DNA of 64,000 nucleotides from Bacillota bacterium. GTDB taxonomy: Bacteria > Bacillota > Clostridia > Oscillospirales > Ruminococcaceae. Below, piece by piece: positions 40,049 through 49,019 of this stretch. Numbering within the stretch: the first letter of the stretch is position 1; each line of letters begins with the position of its first letter. The stretch spans positions 1 to 64,000 of the forward strand of contig JAEWAB010000006.1 in assembly GCA_023391875.1 (NCBI GenBank), written 5' to 3'. The translations under genes were made by a program, and so were the position numbers. The notes below the pieces were generated by a model. The model made no database searches. It was not told the DNA's origin and worked only from the letters and a program-made list of their open reading frames with translations.

Positions 40049-41445
40049 TATTTTGCACCTCCATACAGCCAGGGCTTGCGAAGGCCCTTAAACTTTGAAA
40101 GCGAGCGCAGCATAAGCCGCGACGCGGTAACGCCCATTAAGAAGTTAAAGATAACACCCACGAGCAGCGTGTAGCCGAAGGAATAGATGGCGCCGGTTGT
40201 GGATGGGCCAAACATGAAGAAGATGGGGGTGAACAGCTTTGCCCAGAAGCTTGTCGGCGGGCCGAACGAACCCATGAGGATAGCCGCAACGATGATTACG
40301 GTTACGTTACCGTCAAAGATCGCCGTGAAGCCGCGTTCGTAACCAAGGTCGATTGCGCCTTCAATGGTTTTGCCTGCACGAAGCTCTTCCTTTACACGCT
40401 CGGAGGTGATAACGTTCGCGTCAACACCCATACCGATACTTAAGATGATACCGGCGATACCGGGCAGTGTAAGCGTAAAGCTGGGAATAAAGGTGAAGTA
40501 GCCGGATACAGCCATGATAAAGCCTGCAAACTGGCCGGTTAACGCAATGGAGGCCACTAAGCCGGGCAGCTTATAGTACGCAATCATAAAGATGCACACC
40601 AGTACAAACGCGATAAAGCCAGCCACTACCATCGAATCCTTGGCGCTGACGCCGAGGGTCGGGGAAATGGAGCTGTAGTTTTCGGTTACAAGCTTAAATG
40701 GAAGCGCACCGCCGTTGATCTTGTTGGCAAGGTCCATGGCCTCTTGGGGGGTAAAGCCCTGTGAACCGCCGTTGATGGAGGCATGTCCGCCGGTAATAGC
40801 GTCTTCAACCACCGGGTCGGAGATCATGGTGTCATCCATCCAGATAGAGATCTTTTTGCCCACAAGCCTTGTGGTGGCCTCGCCGAACTTCTTTGCGCCC
40901 TCATCGGTTAGCTCGAGCGCAACCTCAGGCTGTGAGGTCTCTGTATTGGTTACGGCAGAAGCGGATTTTACATCCTTGCCTTCGATTACTATATTGTCCT
41001 TCGTAACCCCGGTAGGTAAGCCAGCGGCATCGCGGTTGGCTTCCTCACGGAAGGTAAGCAGCGCGGTATCGCCAAGCTCCTTGATGGCCTGCTCGGGATT
41101 CTTGCTGGACTCCTCATCCTTCCACGGGAAACGGACGATGATGCGGTCTTTCGCGGTATCGGTGTAAACCTCATAGTCGGTGATATTCTGGGTAACGAGA
41201 CGCTGTTTGATTACCGACTCGGCAGCTGTCATCTGCGCATCGGTTGCATCGAAGCCTTCAGGAGGGGTAAACGTAACATCCACGCCACCTCGAATATCAA
41301 TGCCCCACCGGATATCATTAGCTCCCTTGACATAAACCTTTGTGGTATCGCCGTATGTAGTGCGAATACCCACAAACGATGTCACAGCTAAAAAAATGAT
41401 TAGCGCAAACACAACAAAAAATGTTGCTTTTGAGCCCTTTTTCAT
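40048..41445 (-). CDS. secD: protein translocase subunit SecD
   Basis: Large export-accessory subunit. One N-terminal span, a long external P1 region with WGIDIRGGVDVTFTP, and five C-terminal spans with GMGVDANVITSERVKEELR. 465 aa. It has its own promoter just after purB and is followed directly by secF. yajC is elsewhere in the window. Confidence 0.95.
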   Translation of the reverse strand: MKKGSKATFFVVFALIIFLAVTSFVGIRTTYGDTTKVYVKGANDIRWGIDIRGGVDVTFTPPEGFDATDAQMTAAESVIKQRLVTQNITDYEVYTDTAKDRIIVRFPWKDEESSKNPEQAIKELGDTALLTFREEANRDAAGLPTGVTKDNIVIEGKDVKSASAVTNTETSQPEVALELTDEGAKKFGEATTRLVGKKISIWMDDTMISDPVVEDAITGGHASINGGSQGFTPQEAMDLANKINGGALPFKLVTENYSSISPTLGVSAKDSMVVAGFIAFVLVCIFMIAYYKLPGLVASIALTGQFAGFIMAVSGYFTFIPSFTLTLPGIAGIILSIGMGVDANVITSERVKEELRAGKTIEGAIDLGYERGFTAIFDGNVTVIIVAAILMGSFGPPTSFWAKLFTPIFFMFGPSTTGAIYSFGYTLLVGVIFNFLMGVTASRLMLRSLSKFKGLRKPWLYGGAK

Positions 41446-41565
41446 AGCCCAATCCTCCTAGTTATAGTATGCCCAATTTTATATGCTGCAGCTGACCGCA
41501 TGAGGTGACTAGGGGCTGATAACGATAAGCCGCATGATTCATGAAAATTGGCAATCACAACGAAT

Positions 41566-41594
41566 ATTATATTGTTTTCCACACAAAAAGTCAA
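41566..41594 (-). promoter_or_regulatory. promoter of secDF
   Basis: Minus strand: TTGACT (41594 to 41589), 17-bp spacer, TATAAT (41571 to 41566). It starts 6 bp beyond the purB stop. Confidence 0.8.
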
Positions 41595-41599
41595 CAAAA

Positions 41600-43030
41600 C
41601 TAAACGCTTAACTCGGCTTTTTCACCAATTATTTCTTGATTTCGTTCAAGAAGCGGCTTTATATATTCCTGCGAAAACTCCGCTACCTGCTTCGCCGCTC
41701 TGCCGGTGAAGTTTTCCGGCTTTAAAACGGCAAGGATGTCCTCTTTTGTGAGCATAAATGCCTTATCGTTTACAATGCGTTCGATGAGGTCGTTCTCCCC
41801 GCCTTGCTCCTTTACCACCTTTGCGGCAGCAAGGGAATGCTCACGCAGCTTCTCGTGCAGAGCCTGCCGGTCGCCGCCCTTTTTAACCGCCTGCATCATG
41901 ATGTTCTCGGTCGCCATAAAGGGGAGCTCCTTCATTACGCGCTGCTCGATCACCTTGGGGTACACCACGATGCCGTCGCACACATTGAGCATGATATTCA
42001 GGATGGCGTCTACCCCCAAGAAGGCCTCCGCCACGCTGATGCGCTTGTTGGCCGAATCGTCAAGGGTGCGCTCAAACCACTGTGTCGCGGCGGTAAAGGA
42101 GGGGTTTAGGCTGTCTACCATCACATATCGCGCCAAGGAGGTGATGCGCTCACTGCGCATAGGGTTGCGCTTGTAGGGCATGGCGGAAGAACCGATCTGG
42201 TTTTTCTCAAACGGCTCCTCCATCTCCTTAAAGGTCTGCAAAATACGCATGTCGTTGGAAAATTTGGAGGCAGTCTGCGCAACACCGCTTAAGGTTGCAA
42301 GCACCTGCGCGTCTACCTTGCGCGAATAGGTCTGCCCCGAAACGGGTACTACCCCGTCAAAGCCCATATCCTGTGCTATCAAGGCTTCCAGCCTGCGTAT
42401 CTTTTCGTCGTCACCGTCAAAAAGCTCCACAAAGCTCGCCTGCGTGCCGGTGGTGCCCTTGGAGCCCAGCAGCTTTAAGCTGTTTATGCGGTACTCAACC
42501 TCATCCAGGTCGTAGAGCAGCTCGTTCATCCAAAGCGTTGCGCGCTTGCCCACCGTGGTAAGCTGCGCGGGCTGCAGGTGGGTATACGCGAGCGCGGGCA
42601 GGTCTTTATATTTCAGCGCAAAATCATTGAGCAGTGCAAGTACATTTAAAAGCTTACGCCGCACCACCCTCAGCGCGTCACGCATAACAATAACATCGGT
42701 ATTGTCACCAACATAACAGGAGGTTGCGCCAAGATGGATAATCCCCTTCGCCGTGGGGCACTGCAAACCGTAAGCGTAAACATGCGCCATCACGTCGTGG
42801 CGCACGAGGCGCTCGCGCTGCTCGGCTTCTTCGTAGTTAATGTTGTCCGCACTCGCTTTTAGCTCCGCAATCTGGGTATCGGTGATATCCAGCCCCAGCT
42901 GCTTCTCCGCTTTCGCCAGCGCGACCCAAAGCCTTCTCCATGTCCTAAACTTTTTATCGGCAGAGAAGATATACTGCATCTCGTCACTGGCGTAACGGGT
43001 GCAAAATGGGCTTTCGTATGAGTCGTGCAA
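41600..43030 (-). CDS. purB: adenylosuccinate lyase
   Basis: Cleaves SAICAR and adenylosuccinate in purine synthesis. The fumarase-family signature GSSAMPYKRNP is intact, with HDVMAHVYAYG and GATSCYVGDN nearby, and TGTQASFVELF in the middle. About 476 aa. A TTG start at 43030, 8 bases after GGAGG, is preferred; the GTG at 43039 overlaps that site. Other purine genes are absent. Confidence 0.95.
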   Translation of the reverse strand: MHDSYESPFCTRYASDEMQYIFSADKKFRTWRRLWVALAKAEKQLGLDITDTQIAELKASADNINYEEAEQRERLVRHDVMAHVYAYGLQCPTAKGIIHLGATSCYVGDNTDVIVMRDALRVVRRKLLNVLALLNDFALKYKDLPALAYTHLQPAQLTTVGKRATLWMNELLYDLDEVEYRINSLKLLGSKGTTGTQASFVELFDGDDEKIRRLEALIAQDMGFDGVVPVSGQTYSRKVDAQVLATLSGVAQTASKFSNDMRILQTFKEMEEPFEKNQIGSSAMPYKRNPMRSERITSLARYVMVDSLNPSFTAATQWFERTLDDSANKRISVAEAFLGVDAILNIMLNVCDGIVVYPKVIEQRVMKELPFMATENIMMQAVKKGGDRQALHEKLREHSLAAAKVVKEQGGENDLIERIVNDKAFMLTKEDILAVLKPENFTGRAAKQVAEFSQEYIKPLLERNQEIIGEKAELSV

Positions 43031-43198
43031 ATTGTACACCTCCGAGTAATCATCATAGCCGTCAATGCTATGTGCTTATTTTATCAATTGCCGAAATTTA
43101 CTCTTTACCGCAGGCTATAAATTGACAGAATAAGCAACTGCATCTATTATATCACGTTCAGTGAAGTTTGTCCCACTAAAATGTCAGAAAACGCTTGG

Positions 43199-43238
43199 CA
43201 AAAAATATCCGAATAAGCATTTGCCTATCCGGATATCG
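43199..43238 (-). terminator. terminator of the aminotransferase gene
   Basis: Minus strand: ATATCCGGATA pairs with TATTCGGATAT (one G-T), then TTTTTTG. It lies 22 bp after the stop. The 43040-43198 stretch before purB shows no further feature beyond AT-rich promoter-like sequence. Confidence 0.75.
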
Positions 43239-43259
43239 GTTTATTGGGTTAAAACAATT

Positions 43260-44540
43260 CTATTTAGTCAAAAGCTTCTCGGCACTTGCGAGCTTTACGC
43301 ACAGGCAGAACAGCTCCATGGCGGCTTTAAGCTCCGAAAGCGGCGGGAAGGTAGGCGCTATGCGGATATTGCTGTCGCTGGGGTCAACGCTATAGGGATA
43401 TGTAGCCCCTGCGGGGGTAAGTACCACACCCGCTTCCTTGCACAGCCAAACGACCCTTTTGGCGCAGCCGTTTGGAACATTCACCGAAATGAAGTAGCCG
43501 CCGTTAGGCTTATGAAAGCTTACAAGCCCAAGCTCGGTAAGCTCCTGCTGTAGCATCCCTGTTACTAGCTCAAACTTCGGTATCAGTATCTCGGCCTGCT
43601 TTTTCATGTGCCGCATAATGCCGTCAAAGTTTTTAAAATACTTCACATGCCTGAGCTGGTTGAGCTTATCCGGGCCGATGGTTTGGATGGTCAGCATGCT
43701 TTTAATCTGCCTGATATTGTTGTCGGACGCCGCCATTACCGCGACCCCCGAGCCGGGGAACGAGATCTTGGAGGTGGAGGCAAACTCAAAAACCATGTCT
43801 TCGGTACCCGCTGCCCTGCATTCGTCAAAGATGTTGAGCAGCGTATCGGCTTCATACAGGTCGTGCACCACATACGCGTTATCCCAGAAGATTCTAAAGT
43901 CCTCCGCCGCTGGCTTTAGTCGTGCGAAACGCCTCACCACCTCGTCGGAATAGGTAATCCCCTCGGGGTTTGAATACTTGGGTATACACCAGATACCCTT
44001 AATGGCGCTGTCGCTGGATACCAGGCGCTCTACTTCGTCCATATCCGGCCCGTCGCTGTTCATCTTCACGGTGATGAGCTCCATGCCAAACAGCTCGGTG
44101 ATGGCAAAATGGCGGTCGTAACCCGGCGACGGGCAAAGGAATTTGACCTTATCAAGCTTCATCCACGGCTGTTTGGAGCCGTAAACGCCGTGCGTCATGG
44201 CTCTGGCGATGGTATCGTACATCATGTTCAGGCTGGAATTCCCGCCGATGATGATGTTTTGGGCGGGCACCGCAAGCATCTCGGCAAACAGCCTTTTTGC
44301 CTCGGGGATACCGTCAAGCAAACCATAATTCCTGCAATCGGTACCATCCTCTGCCTTCATAATATCGCTGCTGGTAAGGGAATCAAAAATGCCGTTTGAG
44401 ATATCAAGCTGGGTTGCGGAGGGTTTTCCTCTGGACATATCCAGCTTTAAACCTTTTGCTTTAATATCATTATACTGTGCTTCCCACTGCTGCTTTAACG
44501 CTAAAATCTGTTCCTTGGGCTGTTGCTCAAGTTTCGACAT
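43260..44540 (-). CDS. aspartate aminotransferase, subgroup Ic type
   Basis: A PLP enzyme of fold type I. The opening block KLDMSRGKPSATQLDIS is characteristic of the Ic aspartate aminotransferases; FLCPSPGYDRHFAI, IPKYSNPEG, WDNAYVVHDL and the PLP lysine in FASTSKISFPGSGV are intact. 426 aa. It probably interconverts aspartate and oxaloacetate, but other amino-acid specificity is possible. Transcribed alone from a promoter at about 44600-44630. Confidence 0.85.
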   Translation of the reverse strand: MSKLEQQPKEQILALKQQWEAQYNDIKAKGLKLDMSRGKPSATQLDISNGIFDSLTSSDIMKAEDGTDCRNYGLLDGIPEAKRLFAEMLAVPAQNIIIGGNSSLNMMYDTIARAMTHGVYGSKQPWMKLDKVKFLCPSPGYDRHFAITELFGMELITVKMNSDGPDMDEVERLVSSDSAIKGIWCIPKYSNPEGITYSDEVVRRFARLKPAAEDFRIFWDNAYVVHDLYEADTLLNIFDECRAAGTEDMVFEFASTSKISFPGSGVAVMAASDNNIRQIKSMLTIQTIGPDKLNQLRHVKYFKNFDGIMRHMKKQAEILIPKFELVTGMLQQELTELGLVSFHKPNGGYFISVNVPNGCAKRVVWLCKEAGVVLTPAGATYPYSVDPSDSNIRIAPTFPPLSELKAAMELFCLCVKLASAEKLLTK

Positions 44541-44603
44541 GAATATTTCCCCCTGTTATACTGCACAACTATAATAAGATGTTGTAACGCAACGCTATTA
44601 TTC

Positions 44604-44668
44604 TAATACAAGTATTATAATTTTGCAAGATTATTTTTTGAAACTTGCAAATATATCATATGCAAGTT
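44604..44668 (-). promoter_or_regulatory. promoter with TTGCAAG half-sites before the aminotransferase
   Basis: Minus strand: TTGCAA (44628 to 44623), 17-bp spacer, TAGAAT. Three half-sites surround it: TTTGCAAG (44622-44629), CTTGCAAA (44644-44651) and ATGCAAG (44660-44666). The first and second, or the second and third (AACTTGCA/TGCAAGTT), form perfect inverted repeats. An operator is likely, though the regulator is unknown. Confidence 0.45.
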
Positions 44669-44696
44669 CTGGCAGTATGTGAGGTACAGTATAAAA

Positions 44697-46097
44697 TTAA
44701 AACTCACAGAGGCCGGTTGTACGCGGAAAGGGCAGCACGTCACGAATATTGGTAATACCCGTAAGATACATCACCAGACGTTCAAACCCAAGGCCAAAGC
44801 CCGCGTGGCGGGTGCCGCCGTATTTTCTAAGGTCGAGGTACCATGAATAGTCCTCCGCTTTCAGGCCCTGCTCGTCCATTCTCGCGGTGAGCAGTTCCAA
44901 GCGTTCCTCACGCTGGCTGCCGCCGATCAGCTCGCCGATGCCGGGCACCAGCATATCCATGGCGGCAACGGTTTTGCCGTCGTCGTTCTGGCGCATATAG
45001 AAGGCCTTGATCTCCTTCGGGTAGTCGATGACGAACACCGGCTTTTTAAAAATCTGCTCGGTTAAAAACCGTTCGTGCTCGGTTTGCAGGTCGCTGCCCC
45101 ACGAAACCGGGTATTCAAAGTTTGGGTTGTTCTGCTCGAGCAGCTTGATCGCCTCGGTATAGGTTACACAGCCAAAGTCGGCATTCACAAGGTTTGTAAG
45201 CCGCTCGATAAGCGCCTTGTCTTTATCATAAAAATCGTTGAAGAACTGCATCTCCTGCGGGCAGTTTTCGAGTACATAAGCAATAACGAACTTTACCATG
45301 CGCTCGGCAAGGTGCATATCGTCCGTAAGGTCCGCAAAGGCGATCTCCGGCTCAATCATCCAGAACTCCGCGGCATGGCGCGGGGTGTTGGAGTTTTCCG
45401 CGCGGAAGGTAGGGCCAAAGGTGTATACCTTGCCAAACGCGAGCGCCATGCACTCCGCCTCCAGCTGGCCGGATACGGTAAGGCCGGAGGCCTTGCCAAA
45501 GAAATCCTGACTAAAGTCCACGTTCCCCTGCTGCGTGAGTGGCGGTTCTTTGGCATCGAGGGTGGTTACGCGGAACATCTCGCCCGCGCCCTCACAATCG
45601 CTGCCCGTGATGATGGGGGTGTGCGCGTAAACAAAGCCGTCCTCCTGAAAGAACTTGTGAATGGCGTATGCCGCCGCCGAGCGAACCCGAAACGCCGCGC
45701 TGAAGGTATTGGTGCGCGGGCGCAGGTGCTGCATCGTGCGCAGGAACTCCAAGCTGTGGCGCTTTTTCTGCAGCGGGTAATCGGGGGTGGAACCGCCCTC
45801 TACTTCAACCACTTCGGCGTGAATCTCAAGCGGCTGCTTGGCCTCAGGGGTAAGGATAACACTGCCCCGCACCACGATGGCAGAGCCCACATTGAGCTTT
45901 GTCACCTCTTTAAAATTGGCTACCTTCGCTTCCTCCAGTACCACCTGTAGGTTACTAAAGCAGCTGCCGTCGTTTAACTCTATGAAGCACAGCGCCTTGG
46001 AGTCGCGCAGGGTTTTAACCCAGCCGCACACCGTAACCTGTTTTTCCGCAAAGCCCGCTGCGCCTGAAAATAATGCCTTTATCTCTATTCGTTCCAT
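44697..46097 (-). CDS. asnS: asparaginyl-tRNA synthetase
   Basis: Charges tRNA-Asn. An N-terminal OB fold (VTVCGWVKTLRDSKALCFIEL region) is followed by the class II core with motif 2 GPTFRAENSNTPRHAAEF and motif 3 GFGLGFERLVMYLTG. 466 aa. The ATG at 46097 lies six bases after GGAGGG. Since AsnS is present, the GatCAB encoded later should serve mainly tRNA-Gln. Confidence 0.96.
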   Translation of the reverse strand: MERIEIKALFSGAAGFAEKQVTVCGWVKTLRDSKALCFIELNDGSCFSNLQVVLEEAKVANFKEVTKLNVGSAIVVRGSVILTPEAKQPLEIHAEVVEVEGGSTPDYPLQKKRHSLEFLRTMQHLRPRTNTFSAAFRVRSAAAYAIHKFFQEDGFVYAHTPIITGSDCEGAGEMFRVTTLDAKEPPLTQQGNVDFSQDFFGKASGLTVSGQLEAECMALAFGKVYTFGPTFRAENSNTPRHAAEFWMIEPEIAFADLTDDMHLAERMVKFVIAYVLENCPQEMQFFNDFYDKDKALIERLTNLVNADFGCVTYTEAIKLLEQNNPNFEYPVSWGSDLQTEHERFLTEQIFKKPVFVIDYPKEIKAFYMRQNDDGKTVAAMDMLVPGIGELIGGSQREERLELLTARMDEQGLKAEDYSWYLDLRKYGGTRHAGFGLGFERLVMYLTGITNIRDVLPFPRTTGLCEF

Positions 46098-46139
46098 ATG
46101 ATACCCTCCAAACTTTATATTCAACTTTATGAATATACA

Positions 46140-46796
46140 CTATTCAAACGGGTGAAGCTCTCCGTCCAGCATTCCCGTGCGCAGTACCGACGTATGCTCA
46201 AGACAGCCGGGGTGCTGCTTCTCGAAAGCCTTAATAATCAGTGACGGGTTTAGGCCCTCGTTTACTCCCGACATCAGACGAAGGGTGATGATGGCCTTAC
46301 CGCCCTCCACGATTACCGATTCCTCGCCGATATAATCCTTGAGGTTCACCTCTTTAAAACCCTTTTTGGTTTTCTTTTGGCTAAGTATCTCCGGCTGACG
46401 GATAAACGCCTGCCATAGCGGGATAAACTCCGCAGGGTCCACGTCATGTACCGTAAGGCGGTATTGTGCAAAGGCGATAGCCTCCGTTTTGCTCTTTGGC
46501 TCCGCGGCGCGCAGCACCCGTATCTCGGGCGGAAGCGCCTCGTTTAATCGCTCGATCAGCGCGGAAAGTGGGAACTCATCTTCCACAAGCTTGATATCCA
46601 TGGTTTCACATTCGCTTTCAAACCCCAGCGAGAGCGGCATGGCAAAGGTCATGTAGATATGCGGGTTAAAGCCTTGGGTATACCAAACAGGAATCCTTGC
46701 GCGTTTGAGTGAGCGCTGCATACAGCGCATCATGTCAAGGTGCGAGATATAAGCCGCACGCCCTTTTTTACTGAACCAGATTCTAACGCTGTTCAA
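46140..46796 (-). CDS. TIGR03936-like partner protein of a radical-SAM enzyme
   Basis: A 218-residue protein of the family found beside, or fused to, TIGR03960 radical-SAM proteins. Recognisable are the opening VRIWFSKKGRAAYISHLDMMR and QGFNPHIYMTFAMPLSLGFES. It contains no iron-sulfur motif. A TTG start 8 bases after AAGGGG is preferred and lies 14 bp inside the end of the upstream gene, so translation is probably coupled. Function unknown. Confidence 0.8.
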   Translation of the reverse strand: MNSVRIWFSKKGRAAYISHLDMMRCMQRSLKRARIPVWYTQGFNPHIYMTFAMPLSLGFESECETMDIKLVEDEFPLSALIERLNEALPPEIRVLRAAEPKSKTEAIAFAQYRLTVHDVDPAEFIPLWQAFIRQPEILSQKKTKKGFKEVNLKDYIGEESVIVEGGKAIITLRLMSGVNEGLNPSLIIKAFEKQHPGCLEHTSVLRTGMLDGELHPFE

Positions 46797-48636
46797 CGCA
46801 TACACCCCTTCCTGCTTCGCTTGCGCCGCAGCCCGTACAATGGATTCTGCAATGAGGTGTGGTGGCATTTTGATGCGCCGCCTGATTCTCCCTTATTAAA
46901 AACGATTTTGAGATATAGTAATCCAAGTGATCCCACGGCATCACCTCGTCGTAGGCTCGGGTGCGGTTCGCGTAAAAGGCGGGGTCAATCCCCAAATCCT
47001 TCATTACGCCCTCCCATACATCGTAATGGAAACACTGCATCCAGCCATCAAAGAAGCAGCCGCGACGGTAGGCTTCTTCCAGTACTTTGCCCAAGCGGCG
47101 GTCGCCGCGCGCCAGTACCGCCTCCAGCAGGCTGGTTTCCACACTGCTCCAGTTGACGGTTACCTTGCGCTTAGCCTTTACCGCCTCCAGTAGCGCACGG
47201 TGCTTCTCTAAAATCGATTCCCGGGTATCCTGCGGCTCAAACTCAAAGGGTGTAAACGGCTTGGGTACAAAGGTGGAGATACTGGCGCTCACCGTTACCC
47301 CCTTGCCCTTCTGCCTTGTGGGCAGGTCGTAGTAGAGGTCTACCACCTTCTGCGCAAGGTTGATGATGCCTTCCACATCCTCCATCGTTTCGGTAGGCAG
47401 GCCCAGCATAAAATAAAGCTTTACGCTGGTATACCCGCCCTCAAACGCGGTTTTACAGGTGTTTAGGATATTCTCTTCGGTGATGTTTTTATTGATGACA
47501 TCGCGCAGGCGCTGGGTACCCGCCTCGGGCGCAAAGGTAAGGCCGCTTTTACGCACCTTCTTGATCTTTTCCATCAGTTCTTCCGAGAAATTATCGATGC
47601 GCAGGCTCGGCAAAGCAAGGTTGATTTTGTCCCTGCTTGTCCAGTCTATCATCTCGCCCAAAAGATCACCCAGCTGTGAATAATCGCTGGTGCTCAGGGA
47701 GGAAAGCGAAATCTCCTCGTACCCGGTGCTCTCGCAAAGGTTGTGGGCGTCACGGTTTAAGGTGTCATAGCCCTTTTCCCGCAACGGGCGGTAGATAAAG
47801 CCTGCCTGACAGAACCTGCACCCGCGCAGGCACCCGCGCATGACCTCGATTTGCGCGCGGTCGAATACGATATCCACAAAGGGCACGACAAACTGCTCGG
47901 GGTAGAATACCTTGTCAAGGTCTTTGATAATCGCCTTTTTCACTTTTTTGGGGGCACCCTCCGAGTTGATCACCTCGGCAACGGTGCCGTCGGGGTTATA
48001 GTGCACATCATAAAGGGAGGGAACATACACGCCTTCTATCTGCGCGGCCTTCCTTAGGAACACCGCTTTGCTTAAGCCCTGTTCCTTGGCCTTGATGTAG
48101 AGATCGGATAGTGCCAAGATATGTTCTTCGCCCTCGCCGAGCATAAAAAGGTCTATAAAATCCGCCATCGGTTCGGGGTTGCAGGTGCAAGGCCCCCCCG
48201 CCACCACCAGCGGCGATAACCCCTTACGGTCACACGCTTTGATGGGAACCCCCGCGAGATCGAGCATATTCAGCACATTGGTATAGCTGAGCTCGTACTG
48301 AAGCGAGAAACCGATCATATCAAAATCCGCGATGGGGTCTAAACTCTCTAAGCCATAGAGTGGAATGTTATGCTCGCGCATCTTTTCCTGCATATCGAGC
48401 CACGGCGTAAACACCCGTTCGCACCAGATGTCTTCCCTGCTGTTAAGCAGCGAGTACAATATCTTCATGCCAAGGTGAGACATCCCCACTTCATAGGTAT
48501 CGGGGAAACAGAACGCAAAGCGAAGCTTGATAGGTTCAAGGCTTTTCACCACACTGCCAAGCTCGCCGCCGATATACCGCGCGGGCTTCTCCACCGAGGT
48601 AAGAAAGCTATCGAGCTTATCTTTTAGCTGCATCAT
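46783..48636 (-). CDS. B12-binding-like radical-SAM protein (TIGR03960 type)
   Basis: A 617-residue radical-SAM enzyme. The N-terminal part resembles a cobalamin-binding domain (FCFPDTYEVGMSHLGMKILY), the cluster motif is CLRGCRFCQAG (C-x3-C-x2-C), followed by LSSLSTSDYSQL and PEAGTQRLRDVINKN. The C terminus has the family-typical HCRIHCTGCG. In many Clostridia this pair precedes ribonuclease G and the L21 ribosomal operon; those genes are not here. The substrate is unknown. Confidence 0.85.
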   Translation of the reverse strand: MMQLKDKLDSFLTSVEKPARYIGGELGSVVKSLEPIKLRFAFCFPDTYEVGMSHLGMKILYSLLNSREDIWCERVFTPWLDMQEKMREHNIPLYGLESLDPIADFDMIGFSLQYELSYTNVLNMLDLAGVPIKACDRKGLSPLVVAGGPCTCNPEPMADFIDLFMLGEGEEHILALSDLYIKAKEQGLSKAVFLRKAAQIEGVYVPSLYDVHYNPDGTVAEVINSEGAPKKVKKAIIKDLDKVFYPEQFVVPFVDIVFDRAQIEVMRGCLRGCRFCQAGFIYRPLREKGYDTLNRDAHNLCESTGYEEISLSSLSTSDYSQLGDLLGEMIDWTSRDKINLALPSLRIDNFSEELMEKIKKVRKSGLTFAPEAGTQRLRDVINKNITEENILNTCKTAFEGGYTSVKLYFMLGLPTETMEDVEGIINLAQKVVDLYYDLPTRQKGKGVTVSASISTFVPKPFTPFEFEPQDTRESILEKHRALLEAVKAKRKVTVNWSSVETSLLEAVLARGDRRLGKVLEEAYRRGCFFDGWMQCFHYDVWEGVMKDLGIDPAFYANRTRAYDEVMPWDHLDYYISKSFLIRENQAAHQNATTPHCRIHCTGCGASEAGRGVCVEQR

Positions 48637-49014
48637 AGTTTATTCCTTTCAAACGGGGCAATAGATCTTTGCCGGTCATTATACTAAATTTCATACGCCG
48701 TTATAAACGGCGTATGCGGCTTTTAGCCGCCGAATTTCCGTTCAATACTCATATAATGAAGAATTAGTATCACAATACCATATCATACCGCAATAAGCGC
48801 CGCAATACAACATGCAAACGCAGGGTTAACCTATATTCCATTTAAAAAGGGGATAAAATCCCCTTTTTAAACACGCCGATATATAAACGGTGTGGGCTTT
48901 AAGGCGCTGAATTACCATTCAATATGCTTTCTGCAACAACGCAAAGCGTTGTTGTTCCCCGCCAAAAGCGGGGTTTTAAAAGTGATGAAATCGCTTTTTA
49001 AAGAAGAATTAGTA
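48637..49014. other. 378-bp intergenic region filled by two repeat elements
   Basis: Between spoIVFB and the TIGR03960-like gene. Nearly all of it is made of two MITE-like elements (48679-48771 and about 48831-49019), with only about 60 bp between them. No ORF with a plausible start was found. Confidence 0.7.
48679..48771. repeat. MITE-like hairpin element
   Basis: The ends TTATACTAAATT and GAATTAGTATCA are inverted repeats. Inside are two perfect hairpins, ACGCCGTT-ATA-AACGGCGT and GCGGC-TTTTA-GCCGC, then the shared core GCCGAATTTCCGTTCAATAC and TGAAGAATTAGTAT. The core also occurs in the copies at 48831 and (reversed) 56805. Confidence 0.75.
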
Positions 49015-49019
49015 TTATA
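48831..49019. repeat. MITE-like hairpin element, long copy
   Basis: A longer family member with four hairpins in a row: a perfect 14-bp stem (48841-48854 with 48858-48871), CAACAACGC/GCGTTGTTG, CCCCGC/GCGGGG and AAAAGTGAT/ATCGCTTTT. It shares ACGCCG...ATAAACGG and GAATTACCATTCAATA with the copy at 48679, and ends AAGAATTAGTATTATA. The right end contains the stop codon of spoIVFB. The left end is degenerate. Confidence 0.7.

Noticed and set aside
45075..45950. 291-codon plus-strand frame opposite asnS
   Set aside because: A shadow of the asnS reading frame; no start signal or family motif.
46098..46139. T-box leader for asnS
   Set aside because: Only 42 bp separate asnS from the upstream gene; there is no room for a T-box.
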